From positions 1 through 54,051 of the forward strand of contig SFMP01000083.1 in assembly GCA_004554395.1 (NCBI GenBank): a DNA stretch of 54,051 bases. Reading direction: 5' to 3'. The notes beneath the pieces were generated by a model, which was not told the DNA's origin, did not search any database, and saw only the letters and a list, made by a program, of their open reading frames with translations. Of the stretch, positions 15,607 through 25,900 are shown in pieces. Source of the DNA: Myxococcales bacterium (lineage in GTDB: Bacteria; Myxococcota_A; Bradymonadia; UBA4248). The translations under genes and the position numbers were made by a program. Positions within the stretch are counted from its first letter, which is position 1. Every line of letters begins with the position of its first letter.

Positions 15607-17565
15607 TCAATTTTGGAAAGCTGCCACGGCTTCGTCGAGGTCGGCTTGGGCTTGCATCCAAGCTTCGATCGTCGTTTCGAGCGTTTGAGCGGTTTGGGTT
15701 TTCGAACAATTGAGATCTTTAATCTTTGCGCTGTCTTTGTAGGTTTCTGGATTGGCGAGTTGTTCGTCGATTTGTGCGAGTTGTTGTTCGAGTTCGGCGA
15801 CTTGAGCTTCGAGTTTTTCGACGTTTTGCGAGAGGTGTTTGGTGGCTTTTTTGAGAGCTTCGCGTTGTTGTGAGGCTTCGATGCGTTTTCGCTTTTTGGA
15901 GTTGGCGTTTTCGGGCAGGGCACTGGTAGGTTTATCGGCGCTTTGCGGCAGAGTTTGAGCGGTTTGTTCGGCGTTTTGCGCAGCGACAAAAGCTTCGTGT
16001 TCGGAGTACGTGCCTTCGAACATGTCGATGTGTCCATTTTGTATTGTAGCGATTTTATTGCAAACTTTGTCGATGAACCATCGGTCGTGCGAGATGACGA
16101 CGATCGTGCCAGGGTATTGTCGGAGTGCGTCTTCGAGCGCTTCGCGCGAGTCGAGGTCGAGGTGGTTGGTGGGTTCGTCGAGCAATAACAAGTTTGGGGC
16201 TCGGAGCAGGAGTTTGGCTAGGGCGAGTTTGTTTTTTTCGCCGCCCGACAAGACCGAAACGGATTTGTCGACATCTTCGTTTGTGAACAGGAAAGCGCCC
16301 AGGGCGGCGCGTAGCATCGTCATGTTGATCGTCGACGGCAAGCCTGCACCGGCTTCTTGAAGCAGAGTTTTTGAAAAATCGAGGGCGTCGATTTGGTGTT
16401 GTGCGAAGTGTGCCAGATGGACGCGATCGGAGAGCAATCGTTCGCCTTCGAATGGGATGATATTGGCGAGAATTTTGATGAGCGTCGATTTTCCTGCGCC
16501 GTTTGGGGCACAGAGAGCGATTTTATCGCCGCGATAGATTCTGAAATTGATGTCTTTATAGACGACGTTATCGTCGTATGATTTCGAGACGTGCCGGAGT
16601 TCGAGTAAGATTTGCGGCGGTCGCTCGGGATCGGGGAAATGGAACCTGACTTTCTTCCGATTTTGGAGGAGTTGTACGGTTTCCATTTTTTCGAGTTGTT
16701 TGAGGCGCGATTGGGCTTGTTTTGCCTTCGATGCTTTGTATCGGAATCGCTCGATAAATGCTTGTTTTTCGGCGATAATTTTACTTTGTTGAATGGCTTG
16801 TTTTTCGAGTTGCTCTTCCATTTCGTCGCGCAATTGCAAGTAATGGTCGTAATTGCCGGGGAAGAGTAGGAGCCCGTTGTCGTCGAGAGCGGCGATGCCG
16901 TCGACGACGTGATTGAGGAAAGCGCGGTCGTGGCTGACGATGAGGAGCGTGCCTGGATACGAGGCCAGGAACGATTCGAGCCAATCGAGTGATTCGATAT
17001 CGAGGTGGTTGGTGGGTTCGTCGAGCAAGAGGAGATCGGGCTTCGAGAGGAGGAGTCGAGCGAGCAAAATGCGCATTTGCCATCCGCCCGAGAACTCCGT
17101 CGTGCATTTATGCAATTCATCTTGTCGGAATCCGAGCGAAGCCATGATCGATTGAGCTTCGGCGCGGAGGGAATAGCCGCCCGCCGATTCGAATTCGTGT
17201 TGTCGAGCGCCGAGCGCCGCGATATTTTCATCGCTTGGGTCGCGTTCGACCGATCGTTGCAATCGTTCGATTTCGTCTTCGAGATCGAGAACGCGTTGCC
17301 GTCCCGAGAGGACGAGATCGATCGCCGGTTTCGCGTCGAGCAGGGTGATTTCTTGCGGAAGATAGCCGACCGACATCGTCTTTGGAATGATGACCGACCC
17401 CGAATCGGCGTCTAATTCGCCGGCAATGATGCGTAAAATCGTCGATTTTCCGGCGCCATTGTGCCCGACGAGGGCTGTGCGCTTGAATCGATCGACTTGC
17501 CAGGTCAAGTTTTCGAAGAGTTTTTGAGGTCCGAAGTATTTGGTCAGCCCAGTGACTTGTATCAT
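15607..17565 (-). CDS. ABC-F family ATPase
   Basis: 652 residues with two ABC domains and no membrane part. Domain 1: Walker A GHNGAGKST (34-42), signature SGGWQMRILLARLLL, Walker B LLLLDEPTNHLD. A charged inter-domain linker (EMEEQLEKQAIQQSKII...KAKQAQSRLKQLEKM) precedes domain 2: Walker A APNGAGKST, signature LSGGEKNKLALAKLLL and Walker B LLLLDEPTNHLDLD. The C-terminal 100 residues are coiled coil. ABC-F proteins act on the ribosome; linker length and the C-terminal coiled coil suit the YheS/Uup-like branch rather than EttA, so the exact role (translation factor versus antibiotic protection) is open. It heads the unit with the lipoprotein and outer-membrane gene. Confidence 0.95.
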   Translation of the reverse strand: MIQVTGLTKYFGPQKLFENLTWQVDRFKRTALVGHNGAGKSTILRIIAGELDADSGSVIIPKTMSVGYLPQEITLLDAKPAIDLVLSGRQRVLDLEDEIERLQRSVERDPSDENIAALGARQHEFESAGGYSLRAEAQSIMASLGFRQDELHKCTTEFSGGWQMRILLARLLLSKPDLLLLDEPTNHLDIESLDWLESFLASYPGTLLIVSHDRAFLNHVVDGIAALDDNGLLLFPGNYDHYLQLRDEMEEQLEKQAIQQSKIIAEKQAFIERFRYKASKAKQAQSRLKQLEKMETVQLLQNRKKVRFHFPDPERPPQILLELRHVSKSYDDNVVYKDINFRIYRGDKIALCAPNGAGKSTLIKILANIIPFEGERLLSDRVHLAHFAQHQIDALDFSKTLLQEAGAGLPSTINMTMLRAALGAFLFTNEDVDKSVSVLSGGEKNKLALAKLLLRAPNLLLLDEPTNHLDLDSREALEDALRQYPGTIVVISHDRWFIDKVCNKIATIQNGHIDMFEGTYSEHEAFVAAQNAEQTAQTLPQSADKPTSALPENANSKKRKRIEASQQREALKKATKHLSQNVEKLEAQVAELEQQLAQIDEQLANPETYKDSAKIKDLNCSKTQTAQTLETTIEAWMQAQADLDEAVAAFQN

Positions 17566-17623
17566 GATGAGTTCCAGCGGGGCAAATGGATCAATGCGAT
17601 GGCTATGCCGAGTTTCTACAGAG

Positions 17624-17653
17624 GCGATGGTGGCGCAAGCGCGACACCATCGC
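17624..17653. other. Hairpin upstream of the ABC-F gene
   Basis: GCGATGGTG with GCGC-AA-GCGC inside and CACCATCGC closing: a near-perfect long hairpin with a two-base bulge, in the 157-base gap between the activator gene and the ABC-F start. No T run follows on either strand. A second hairpin, GCGGCG-TATTGAA-CGCCGC, is at 17697-17715 and recalls the TATTGA repeat core. Confidence 0.5.
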
Positions 17654-17722
17654 GGCGCCGTCTTTTAATGCGTAATCGCGAAAAACTCAACTCATGCGGC
17701 GTATTGAACGCCGCGAGAGTCG

Positions 17723-19963
17723 TCATTCTCGATCGTGAGAAATGGCGTTATGGACGCGTTTTTTCATCTGTCGAAGGCTCAGCCCGAGTTGGTTCATTCG
17801 GATGGCGATTTTGTGTTTGACGTCGTCGCCGTCGTTTCCGAAGAGTTTGGCGCCCATTTGCGCCAAATCGCCATTGCATGATTCGTAGATCATCGATAAA
17901 TAGCGTCGTTCGAGTGTTTGGCGCAATTGTGCGAAGTCGGCACAAACGCCGATATCGAAACCTTGTGGCGCTTGTACGACGGAATTTTGTATGCCGATAG
18001 CTTGTGGCGCGATGCTCGTCTTTTCGATTTCGCCCAAGAGCGTGAGGGCATAGTAGGGATCGATTTCGATAATGCGGCTAGGCGAGTGGGCGACGTAGAG
18101 ATCGTATAGTGCTTTGAGCAAGAGCATATCGAGAATGCTCTCGAGTTCTCGGGTGTTCCCTGGCCAATTATAGCTCATAAAGAGCTCGCGTGTGGCTGGT
18201 TTAAATCGGACGCAAGCGCAATTGTCGGGGAGTTTGTCGTAGTTTCTGTTGAAATCGACGCGGATATTGCCTTGAGTATGGCTTCTCTCTTTGAAGGAGT
18301 CGAGGTATGGTTTCATATCGCTCGAATTGAGCGTTTTATGGACGAGCATTTCGACGAAATCGGGGAGATCGATGCGTCGATCGCGTAGAGGAGGGAGTTC
18401 GATGCGCATAGCGGGAGCAAATCGCATATAGAGATCGAATCGGAATCTTCCTTCTTTGACGTCTTTATCGAGGTCGTGGCATGTGGCGACGATGACTTTG
18501 ACGTCGACGCGTCGGGCGGATTGGAAAGGAGCGCCGACGCGTCGCACGACTTTATCTTGTAGAAAGATGAGGAGTTTTTGTTGGATTTCGGGCGAGAGAT
18601 TGCCGATTTCGTCGAGGAACAAGATGCCGCCATCGGCTTCTTCGATGAGCCCCATTCGATCGCTCGACGCCCCCGAATAAGCGCCTTTGACGTGTCCAAA
18701 GAGTTCGCTTTCGATGAGCGTTTCGGGCACGGCCGATAAATCGAGCGTGACGAGTGGAGATCGTTTGCTCATCGGATAGATGATCTTTTCGACGAGAGAG
18801 CTTTTCCCCGATCCGCTCGGCCCCGTGATGAGCATGGTGCGAGGACCTTGACTCATGATTTCGATTTGTTGTCGAGCGGATCGGATGCTTTGCGAAGCGC
18901 CCCAAAAATAGCCTTGTTCGACGCGGACTTCGCGCCCGAGTTTGACGATGCTTTCGATACGCGCTGCGAGCGCATCGAGGCTGTCTTCGTCGTCGACGAA
19001 TTGGAGTCCCGACATGTTCTGGAGCAGGGAATTGGCGCCATCGGGGAGCCGGCTCTTGTCGGTCATGAGTACGATGGGAATGCGAGCAAAATCGGGGAAT
19101 TGGCGCAGATATCGTGCGATGATGAGGCCTTGCAGGGATTTGATGCGCTCGGGCGACTGCAAAGACGGATCTTCGGACAAAGAGAGCAGCTCTTCGGGGG
19201 GGAGGGCATCGAAGCGGATATCCATGAGAATGGCGTCGATCTTTCGATTTTGTCGCTTCGATCGCTGGAGTGCTTCGATCGCCTCGTGCGCATTTCGCGC
19301 ACGGCGCAAGGGGCATGATTCGCGCGCATTACATGCCAAGCACGAAATCTGCCGGTCGCAGAGCGTCGCCCATGTAAATCGGCGTATAAAAGAGACGTTG
19401 GCTTGGAGTCGATCGATGAGCATGAGATGGTCGTCGACGACGAGGACGTGGAGTTTTTCGGGCGATGGCGAATCGTGGGGCGAAGATTGGATGGGAAAAG
19501 CTGAATTATGTTCGGTTTTTTTAGATATATTTGAACCGAATCCAAAAAAGTCGAAAGCCGATTCTTCGAGATTCGGCATATCGTCGACGATCGAGATTCG
19601 TTTGCATTCCGTTTCGAAATCTTCGACGGCCGCGACGATATCGTGGAGTTGTTGGATTTCGTCGTTTGTGAGCGATTTCCCAGTTTTGAGTCGCACGACG
19701 ATATCGTCGCGATTCGTTTCGAATTTTGCGCACAGGGCTTCGACGCGATCGAGTTTATCGTCGAGTATGGGTTCCCAATCGGGATCGTGGCGCAGCTTAA
19801 AACCGAGGATAGAGGCGGTTTTGCACATTCCCGTGCCCGAGTCGAAGAGCCGACGCGCGAGGACTTGAGCCGCGGCATCGCTCAGAGGCGCACCGGGCGC
19901 GGGAATATCGAGGTGCTTGATGAGATCGTGGCGCAATCGTCGCGCCATTTCGTTGGGATTCAT
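17723..19963 (-). CDS. Sigma54-type activator with Cys-inserted receiver domain
   Basis: 746 residues. An all-helical N-terminus (1-130) precedes a response-regulator-like domain (about 171-340): VLVVDD with D177-D178, phosphoacceptor candidate D248 in ILMDIRFD, and IPIVLMTDKS. Between the first strand and D248 lies an insert with C202, C208, C211 and C217, a possible metal or redox site. The AAA+ domain (about 350-590) has Walker A GPSGSGKS (381-388), a sigma54-contact loop reading GAYSGA (427-432) instead of GAFTGA, and Walker B ILFLDEIG (447-454). The C-terminus (about 690-735) is a Fis-like helix-turn-helix. Bacterial enhancer-binding proteins use ATP to open sigma54 promoters; the altered loop leaves sigma54 dependence uncertain. 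No histidine kinase is adjacent. The Shine-Dalgarno is weak. Confidence 0.9.
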   Translation of the reverse strand: MNPNEMARRLRHDLIKHLDIPAPGAPLSDAAAQVLARRLFDSGTGMCKTASILGFKLRHDPDWEPILDDKLDRVEALCAKFETNRDDIVVRLKTGKSLTNDEIQQLHDIVAAVEDFETECKRISIVDDMPNLEESAFDFFGFGSNISKKTEHNSAFPIQSSPHDSPSPEKLHVLVVDDHLMLIDRLQANVSFIRRFTWATLCDRQISCLACNARESCPLRRARNAHEAIEALQRSKRQNRKIDAILMDIRFDALPPEELLSLSEDPSLQSPERIKSLQGLIIARYLRQFPDFARIPIVLMTDKSRLPDGANSLLQNMSGLQFVDDEDSLDALAARIESIVKLGREVRVEQGYFWGASQSIRSARQQIEIMSQGPRTMLITGPSGSGKSSLVEKIIYPMSKRSPLVTLDLSAVPETLIESELFGHVKGAYSGASSDRMGLIEEADGGILFLDEIGNLSPEIQQKLLIFLQDKVVRRVGAPFQSARRVDVKVIVATCHDLDKDVKEGRFRFDLYMRFAPAMRIELPPLRDRRIDLPDFVEMLVHKTLNSSDMKPYLDSFKERSHTQGNIRVDFNRNYDKLPDNCACVRFKPATRELFMSYNWPGNTRELESILDMLLLKALYDLYVAHSPSRIIEIDPYYALTLLGEIEKTSIAPQAIGIQNSVVQAPQGFDIGVCADFAQLRQTLERRYLSMIYESCNGDLAQMGAKLFGNDGDDVKHKIAIRMNQLGLSLRQMKKRVHNAISHDRE

Positions 19964-20047
19964 GAAATCGCCGAAGGAGTGAACGGCATTTGAGCAGTGA
20001 TGGGGATTCGTGTGAGCGTTGGAATAGAATATGCCGTGAAATCGCGA

Positions 20048-20797
20048 TTATAGGCTAAGTTTTTTGCGCCATTTTTGAGCCGCGGCGAGTTCTTCGGGCG
20101 AGTTGACGCCCATGACTTCGCCATAAGTATCGGCGACGACGGCGTTGACGGGCAGGCCTTCTTTGTTGGCGATTTCGATGATATCGGTGAAGTAGTATTC
20201 GTGGGCGGCGTTGTCGTTTTCGATTTGCGGTAGAGCAGTTTCGAGGAACGACACGGGGACGCTATAAGTCGCAGTTCCGATTTCTCGGATCGAAATCTGT
20301 TCGGGCGTACAATCTCTAAATTCGACGATTTTTGCGACAGTCCCATCTTCGTTTCGTACGATTCTGCCGTATGCCGCGGGCTGATCGAGGCTAACGGTGA
20401 GGCAGTTGATCGCCTTTTGCGTGCGCTTGAGCATCATGCGTTTGAGCGTTGCCGCTTGGATATTGGGCATATCGCCAGGCAAGACGATGGCATATCGCGC
20501 TTTCGAGGCCTTGATTTGTTCAAATGCCGAACGGACGGCGTCGGCAGTTCCCAGCGGCTGAGCTTGCGTTGCCAATTCGATCGACAATGCGTGACCGTCG
20601 TACGACAAATGTTGTCGGATATCGTCGTTATGGGGTCCGACGACGACGATGACGTTTTCAATCCCTGCCAATTGGCAAGCATCGAGCATTAAATCGAGGA
20701 TCGTTCGACCGTCGACTTTGTGTAAGGGTTTTGCTTGGGTGGAATGCATTCGCGTCCCTTTTCCAGCGGCGAGTATGACGGCAATGACATCTTTCAT
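20048..20797 (-). CDS. GlmU-like nucleotidyltransferase, pyrophosphorylase part only
   Basis: 249 residues. The start at 20797 has AGGAGG about 12 bases upstream and opens on the catalytic signature AVILAAGKGTRM with K-P-L-H at 29-32; a longer frame over queD is rejected. GDMPNI, GTADAV and YGRIV match the N-acetylglucosamine-1-phosphate uridyltransferase half of GlmU. The left-handed beta-helix acetyltransferase half is missing, and the stop at 20048 is followed by another gene. It may make a UDP- or other NDP-sugar. Spaced 20 bases after queD, as part of a queE-queD-nucleotidyltransferase unit. Confidence 0.88.
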   Translation of the reverse strand: MKDVIAVILAAGKGTRMHSTQAKPLHKVDGRTILDLMLDACQLAGIENVIVVVGPHNDDIRQHLSYDGHALSIELATQAQPLGTADAVRSAFEQIKASKARYAIVLPGDMPNIQAATLKRMMLKRTQKAINCLTVSLDQPAAYGRIVRNEDGTVAKIVEFRDCTPEQISIREIGTATYSVPVSFLETALPQIENDNAAHEYYFTDIIEIANKEGLPVNAVVADTYGEVMGVNSPEELAAAQKWRKKLSL

Positions 20798-20817
20798 AGA
20801 TCGTCTTTTCCTCCTAA

Positions 20818-21180
20818 TTATTCGCGGTAGCAAACACTCGATGTGCACGTTTCGTGTACGCGCACGGCACTTAAACAAGGCAAAGTCGGCTTGATGCGTT
20901 TGTAGATCCAAGCCGATAGGACTTCTGACGTCGGGTTTTCGAGCCCTTCGATTTCGTTGAGATAGTAGTGATCGAGAACGGCGTGTAGGGGTTGCCAAGC
21001 TTCAGTAATCTCGGCAAAGTCGACGACCATGCCCGTCGCCGGATCGACGTCGCCGTCGACGATGAGATCGATCTGGTAGCTATGGCCGTGAAGTCGTCCA
21101 CATTTGTGCCCCTCGGGGACAAAGGGTAGGCGATGTGCCGCTTCGAAGCGGAAAGTTTTAGACAATGTCGTCGTCGACAT
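20818..21180 (-). CDS. queD: 6-carboxytetrahydropterin synthase QueD
   Basis: 120 residues. It converts dihydroneopterin triphosphate to 6-carboxytetrahydropterin, the second step to 7-deazaguanine (queuosine). Zinc ligands H16, H31 and H33 and catalytic C27 are visible in FEAAHRLPF and GHKCGRLHGHSY; the C-terminal part contains VRVHETCTSSVCY, in place of the usual E-rich end. AAGGAG precedes ATG 21180. It is 18 bases downstream of queE. Confidence 0.96.
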   Translation of the reverse strand: MSTTTLSKTFRFEAAHRLPFVPEGHKCGRLHGHSYQIDLIVDGDVDPATGMVVDFAEITEAWQPLHAVLDHYYLNEIEGLENPTSEVLSAWIYKRIKPTLPCLSAVRVHETCTSSVCYRE

Positions 21181-21198
21181 GATGCGTCTCCTTGAGAA

Positions 21199-21876
21199 TT
21201 ATACGCCGCGTGCGTTTGGATCCCAAATGATCTTGTGCTGTTGTAGGTTTAGGCGAATGGGTCGATGGCTTTGACATATCCAATCGGCCAATTGCGCAAG
21301 GGGGAGTTTACCCCAAACGGCAGAAAAGTGCACGATAACGCGGTGAAATGCGTCATATTGTTGCAATTTTTCGATACACCACTCGAAATCGTTTGCATCG
21401 GCGACGACGCATTTGACCTCGTCGGTGCTACGCCACGATTGCGCATAGGTGCGCCATATCGCTTCGTCGTGCGCCGTTTTGCTCTGCGGTGGCTTGAGAT
21501 CGATGATTCGATGGACGCCTTGCGGAACGGCATCGAGAGGGCGCGATCCATTCGTTTCGAGCAGAACAGTTTTTTGGCGTTCCAAGAGCTTCGCCATGAG
21601 CTTGCAAGCGCCTGCCTCTTGCATCATCGGTTCGCCCCCGGTGATTTCGACCAGTTCACACCCAAATGATTCGACTTTTTCGACGATTTCATCGATCGAC
21701 ATGGGCGTCGACTCGGCATAGGCATAAGTCGTGTCGCACCAAGCACAGCGCAGATTACATCCGCTGAGACGGACGAAGACACACGGCTGTCCGGCAAAGC
21801 TCGATTCGCCTTGTAGCGAATAGAATATTTCACAAATTCGAAGTGTATCTTCGGGCGCGTTACAGCAGGTTGTCAT
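21199..21876 (-). CDS. queE: 7-carboxy-7-deazaguanine synthase QueE
   Basis: 225 residues. A radical-SAM enzyme forming 7-carboxy-7-deazaguanine from 6-carboxytetrahydropterin. N-terminal EIFYSLQGESSFAGQPCVFVRLSGC leads into the [4Fe-4S] cluster motif CNLRCAWC (C40, C44, C47), then EITGGEP. It lies first in a three-gene unit with queD and the nucleotidyltransferase; queC and queF are not in the window. Confidence 0.95.
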   Translation of the reverse strand: MTTCCNAPEDTLRICEIFYSLQGESSFAGQPCVFVRLSGCNLRCAWCDTTYAYAESTPMSIDEIVEKVESFGCELVEITGGEPMMQEAGACKLMAKLLERQKTVLLETNGSRPLDAVPQGVHRIIDLKPPQSKTAHDEAIWRTYAQSWRSTDEVKCVVADANDFEWCIEKLQQYDAFHRVIVHFSAVWGKLPLAQLADWICQSHRPIRLNLQQHKIIWDPNARGV

Positions 21877-21903
21877 ATATCGATCGACTTTATTCTAGTG
21901 GCT

Positions 21904-21981
21904 CGGTTCAATGTGGTGCAAGCGTAGCTTCGGTTCAATGTGGTGCAAGCGTCGCTTCGGCTCAATATGGGGGCAGGGGGA
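21904..21981. repeat. Three tandem 27-bp repeats
   Basis: CGGTTCAATGTGGTGCAAGCG-type units start at 21904, 21931 and 21958, exactly 27 bp apart; the third is diverged and truncated. They occupy the gap between btpA and queE. Each contains a small AAGCG...CGCTT inverted repeat across the junction. Apparently non-coding. Confidence 0.8.
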
Positions 21982-22800
21982 TTACCGTTCGAAAGCGTGT
22001 TGTGCTTCGGGCAATGTGAGGGCTTTGGCGATGGCTTGAACGCGTTCTTTTTCGACGGGTTTTCGCCAATTGCCATCGCATTTAATCGACGTCCCGACGA
22101 TGAGCCCATCGGCGGCGGCGGCGAATTTAGCGGCGTTATTTGCCGTAATCCCCGAACCGATGACGACGGGGAGATGGGCTGGGCGAACTTTGGCTACGTC
22201 TTCGATATGGGCTTCACACCCCGTCGATACGCCCGTCACGATGAGGGCATCGGCTCCGCAAAAAGCAAATCCATGCGCCAAATCTTCGAGTTTGGCATCG
22301 CTCGTAATGGCGTGGCAGGAGTGTTTCTTTTGGACGTCGGCCCAGACTTTGACGTTTGCGCCGAGTCGTTTTCGCAAGCGCAAAACTTCGGCTGCCGACG
22401 CATTCATCATGCCTTCGTCGGCGATATGGGCATAGGCGAATGCCTCGGCGCGAATGAATTGTGCGCCGGCGCAAGCCGCCAATCCCATGGCTTCGCAGTT
22501 GGCACCTGCCAAGACTTGAACCCCAACGGGCAAGCTAAAAGCCGTCGTGAGGCGGTCGACGGCGATGGCCATCGCCGCAACGATTTCGGGACCTACATGC
22601 CCATTGAGATAGGGCAAATCTGCCATGTTTTCGACGAGGAGCGCATCACATCCGCCCTCGACGAGGTTTTGGGCGTCGCGTATGGCGTTTTGCAATATCT
22701 CATCGATCGATAAACAGCTCCCAGGCGTCCCCGGAAGTGCTCCCAAGTGCACCATGCCGATAAATGCGCAATCATTCTTTTGTGTTTCAAACAGTTTCAT
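21982..22800 (-). CDS. BtpA/SgcQ family protein
   Basis: 272 residues, a TIM-barrel-type family named after BtpA (photosystem I biogenesis in cyanobacteria) and SgcQ; its biochemical role in most bacteria is unknown. Family segments: FIGMVHLGALPGTPG at the N-terminus, GGCDALLVENMADLPY, IRAEAFAYAHIADEGMM and a C-terminal phosphate-site-like GADALIVTG...VVIGSGIT and DGLIVGTSIK. ATG 22800 follows AGGAAGGAAAT. It stands alone between two repeat regions. Confidence 0.92.
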   Translation of the reverse strand: MKLFETQKNDCAFIGMVHLGALPGTPGSCLSIDEILQNAIRDAQNLVEGGCDALLVENMADLPYLNGHVGPEIVAAMAIAVDRLTTAFSLPVGVQVLAGANCEAMGLAACAGAQFIRAEAFAYAHIADEGMMNASAAEVLRLRKRLGANVKVWADVQKKHSCHAITSDAKLEDLAHGFAFCGADALIVTGVSTGCEAHIEDVAKVRPAHLPVVIGSGITANNAAKFAAAADGLIVGTSIKCDGNWRKPVEKERVQAIAKALTLPEAQHAFER

Positions 22801-22815
22801 ATTTCCTTCCTCTCT

Positions 22816-22974
22816 CCTATCGCCTCCACATTGGAACGCGTTGGAATCGTTGCATCGAACCGTTGCACTGTGAAATGGATAGGTGAATAGATATCGCTTT
22901 TCCTATCGTTTCCACATTGGAATCGTTGCATCGAACCGTTGCACTGTGCAATGGATAGGTGAATAGATATCGCT
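22816..22974. repeat. Direct duplication of about 75-84 bp
   Basis: Two near-identical blocks, 22816-22899 and 22902-22974, run from CCTATCG to GATATCGCT and share the GTTGCATCGAACCGTTGCAC core. The first has a 10-12 base insertion. The last bases of the second copy overlap the stop codon of the downstream GT51 gene, so the duplication runs exactly up to that gene's end. Confidence 0.85.
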
Positions 22975-25900
22975 AAAAAGCCCGATTTCGTTTGAAATTC
23001 AACGGCGCGGCGTGGGCATTTATTTCGTCGCCGTTAAAAGTCCCAAATATCGATCCATCTTGCTCGATATCGGACGCTGGATCGAAATCTTCGCCATCGA
23101 TTTCTTCGACGTTTCCGCCGCGATATCCGCATTTGGCAGCTTTCATCGGCACGATCGGTGTGCCGTTTTCGTCGTAGATATCGGGGCGCCATGCGTATTT
23201 CGTCGAATCTTGCGCATCGGGCACGTAGAATGCCATTTCGTCGGATTCGAGCATGAGCTGCAGGCTATCTTGCGGAGGACAACAGGGCTCGAACGGCACG
23301 GGTTCGTTGCGTTTGGCGTATCGGGCGTGCATCTTTGCAATCGCCGTTGCATCGCATTTGCGGCGATACATTTCGTTGATATAAAAATTCATCGTCTTGG
23401 CGATGGGCTTGGGAAGCGTCGGCTGGAGCCGATAAACCGCCCCTTTTCGGGGATTCGGGATAATCGCCATCAAAAACGCGCATTCCTTGAGCGATAAATC
23501 TCGACTCCGTTTCCCGAAATAGAACTTCGCCGCTTCTTCGATCCCATAAATCTCGGGGCCAAATTCGATGACGTTGAAATACAGCTCCATGATGCGCTTT
23601 TTGGGGATCTGAACGACCGATTCCATCAGCCACGTATAGAGGACTTCTTGGAACTTGCGCGAGACCGATTTCGTGCGATCGAAGAAGATATTTTTGACGA
23701 GTTGCATGCTAATCGTCGACGCACCGCGGCTAAAGCTCTTTCGCGCGATATTGCGCGCCATGGCGGCTTTGACCTGTAGCGGGCTAAATCCCTTGTGCGT
23801 AAAGAACGATCCGTCTTCGGTCGTCGTAATGAGCTGGATGAGCCACGGATTGATATCGTCGAAGATGACCCAATGTGGATACATTTCGCGGATATCATCT
23901 TCGGTTTGGCGCGGCACATAAATCGGCATGTCGCCGATGACGATGGGGTAGAGCGACGGCGGGATGACGATGTCGTGTTCGACGAGTGCATTGGGATCGA
24001 TGACGCGATGCGTGAATCCCTTGCTGAGCATGTTGATATCGCGCATTTCGGGCCACGATACAACGGCAAAATCGTCGCTCGTCGTCAACTCGAATGCGTG
24101 TTCGACATCCGACATATCGCTAAAAAAGCCATTCGCCTTGAACGTCAATCCAATCGATCCCTGCCATTGCAAGCCATCGAGATCGGTGCGCAAAGCGTGT
24201 GGAATCGCTTCGAATAGCGATTGCATCGGCATCGACAACAGATCGGCTCGCACGTCGAAATGCCAAGCCTCTTCGCTGTCGAATCCTCCCCCTTTCGTCT
24301 TAATCTTGCGCATCATAGGCTCGATATCGACCGACATGTTGAGCGTATTGTCGCCAATCGCAAATCGGAACGCCTCGATGTCGAATTTCTTTTCTTTCCA
24401 CAAGACTTTTGCATCGGTCGTGAAATTTGCCCGTAGCTCGAACGGTTCTCGGCTAAAGGCATCGATTTGGAACATCGCCCCCGATGTCGATAGCGTCGCC
24501 TTCATATCGAGGATTTCTTTGGCAACGTCGACGTCGTAATCGATATCGAACGCGAGTTCGGCGTGCGAAAGATCCATCGCCGGCAAGTACTGTTTGACGA
24601 TGGGAGCCGCATTGGCTTGCATCGCCTGACTCTTCGCATCTTGCGCGTTTGCCTCGGGCACCGCGACGCCCTCGCGCAACGGCGTCTGGAATCTCTTCAA
24701 TGCGTCACCCGCTCGCATCGACGAAACACTCACTTTCCCCGCCGTGCTCTCAGATCCTCGCATGGCGTATTCCCCCGCGAGCGAAAAACTGCTCACGACG
24801 GGTTCGGCAAAGCGCAAGTCGAGCTTGTAATCGAGTACTTTTCTAATACTGCGATACCCGATTTCGGCGTCGATCTGATCGGCACCAAATCTCAACCATC
24901 CATCGTTTCTCTGATCGTCGATCGATACTGAACCATCGGTGATGAAAAACCGCTGCGATATGAAATAATCTTTGGGCTTTTTTGCCTTCTTGGGCTCGGT
25001 GCCTGCCCCTGTATTCGCCGCATCTCCCGATTTCTTCTGTGAAATCAATGGCTTAACGACGTCTTCTAGCGCCATAAAGCTGTGCATGATGGGCATATCG
25101 TCTCGAATGACGAGTTGCAATTTGGGCGCTGTCAGTTCGATTTCTTTGAAATAAACGCCGCTGACTTTTTTAGGCGGCAATTGCATGAATTGCGCACGTA
25201 CTCTTTCGACTGCGATAAACGGCATCTGATGCGTCGTCACATCGAGAGCGTCGACTTCGATCGTCGTCGGAAGCACAAACCGCGCCGCATCGAAGCGGAC
25301 GGCAAAGCCGTTTTCGTTCAAAAATACAGGCGTCTCGCCCTTGTCAGATTTGGGCAACGATAGCGCAATATTGCCATCGATAGCGCTCCGAATTTGCCCC
25401 GAAACATTCGTCTTGTACGATTCGCGAGTATCGCCCTCGACGAGCAAGAACGATATTTGTCCCGAAACATCGTAAGGTGTCAGGAGATTATCGGCATGGG
25501 CGTCGTCGGCCATCGCATCATCGATCCGATCTTCCGATCTGACGAATGCCAAATCTTCGATAGTAATGGCTCCGAGTTTTACCTCCGAATCGATGTCGAT
25601 CGGCGCCATCGCGAGCGAAGCCGTTTCGATGCGAACTTCTGGCCACGGCGTGAGGACTTGTTTCCAGCGCGGCGTCTTTTTCGCCTTCTTCGGCTCTCTC
25701 GAGGCGGGTTTTTCTTTCAGGGCTTCGACGATATCGTCGAAATTCGTCTTGTCGCCATCGCGCCGCAAAGCGACTTCGATATCGTTTATCTCGATGCGAT
25801 CGACCGAAAAATCGTCTCCCCACGGTATCTTTGTCAATGCCACATCGACGCTATCGAGCCGAACGCCCGTCATTTCGGGCTTTCCGACGTCCGAAATCGT

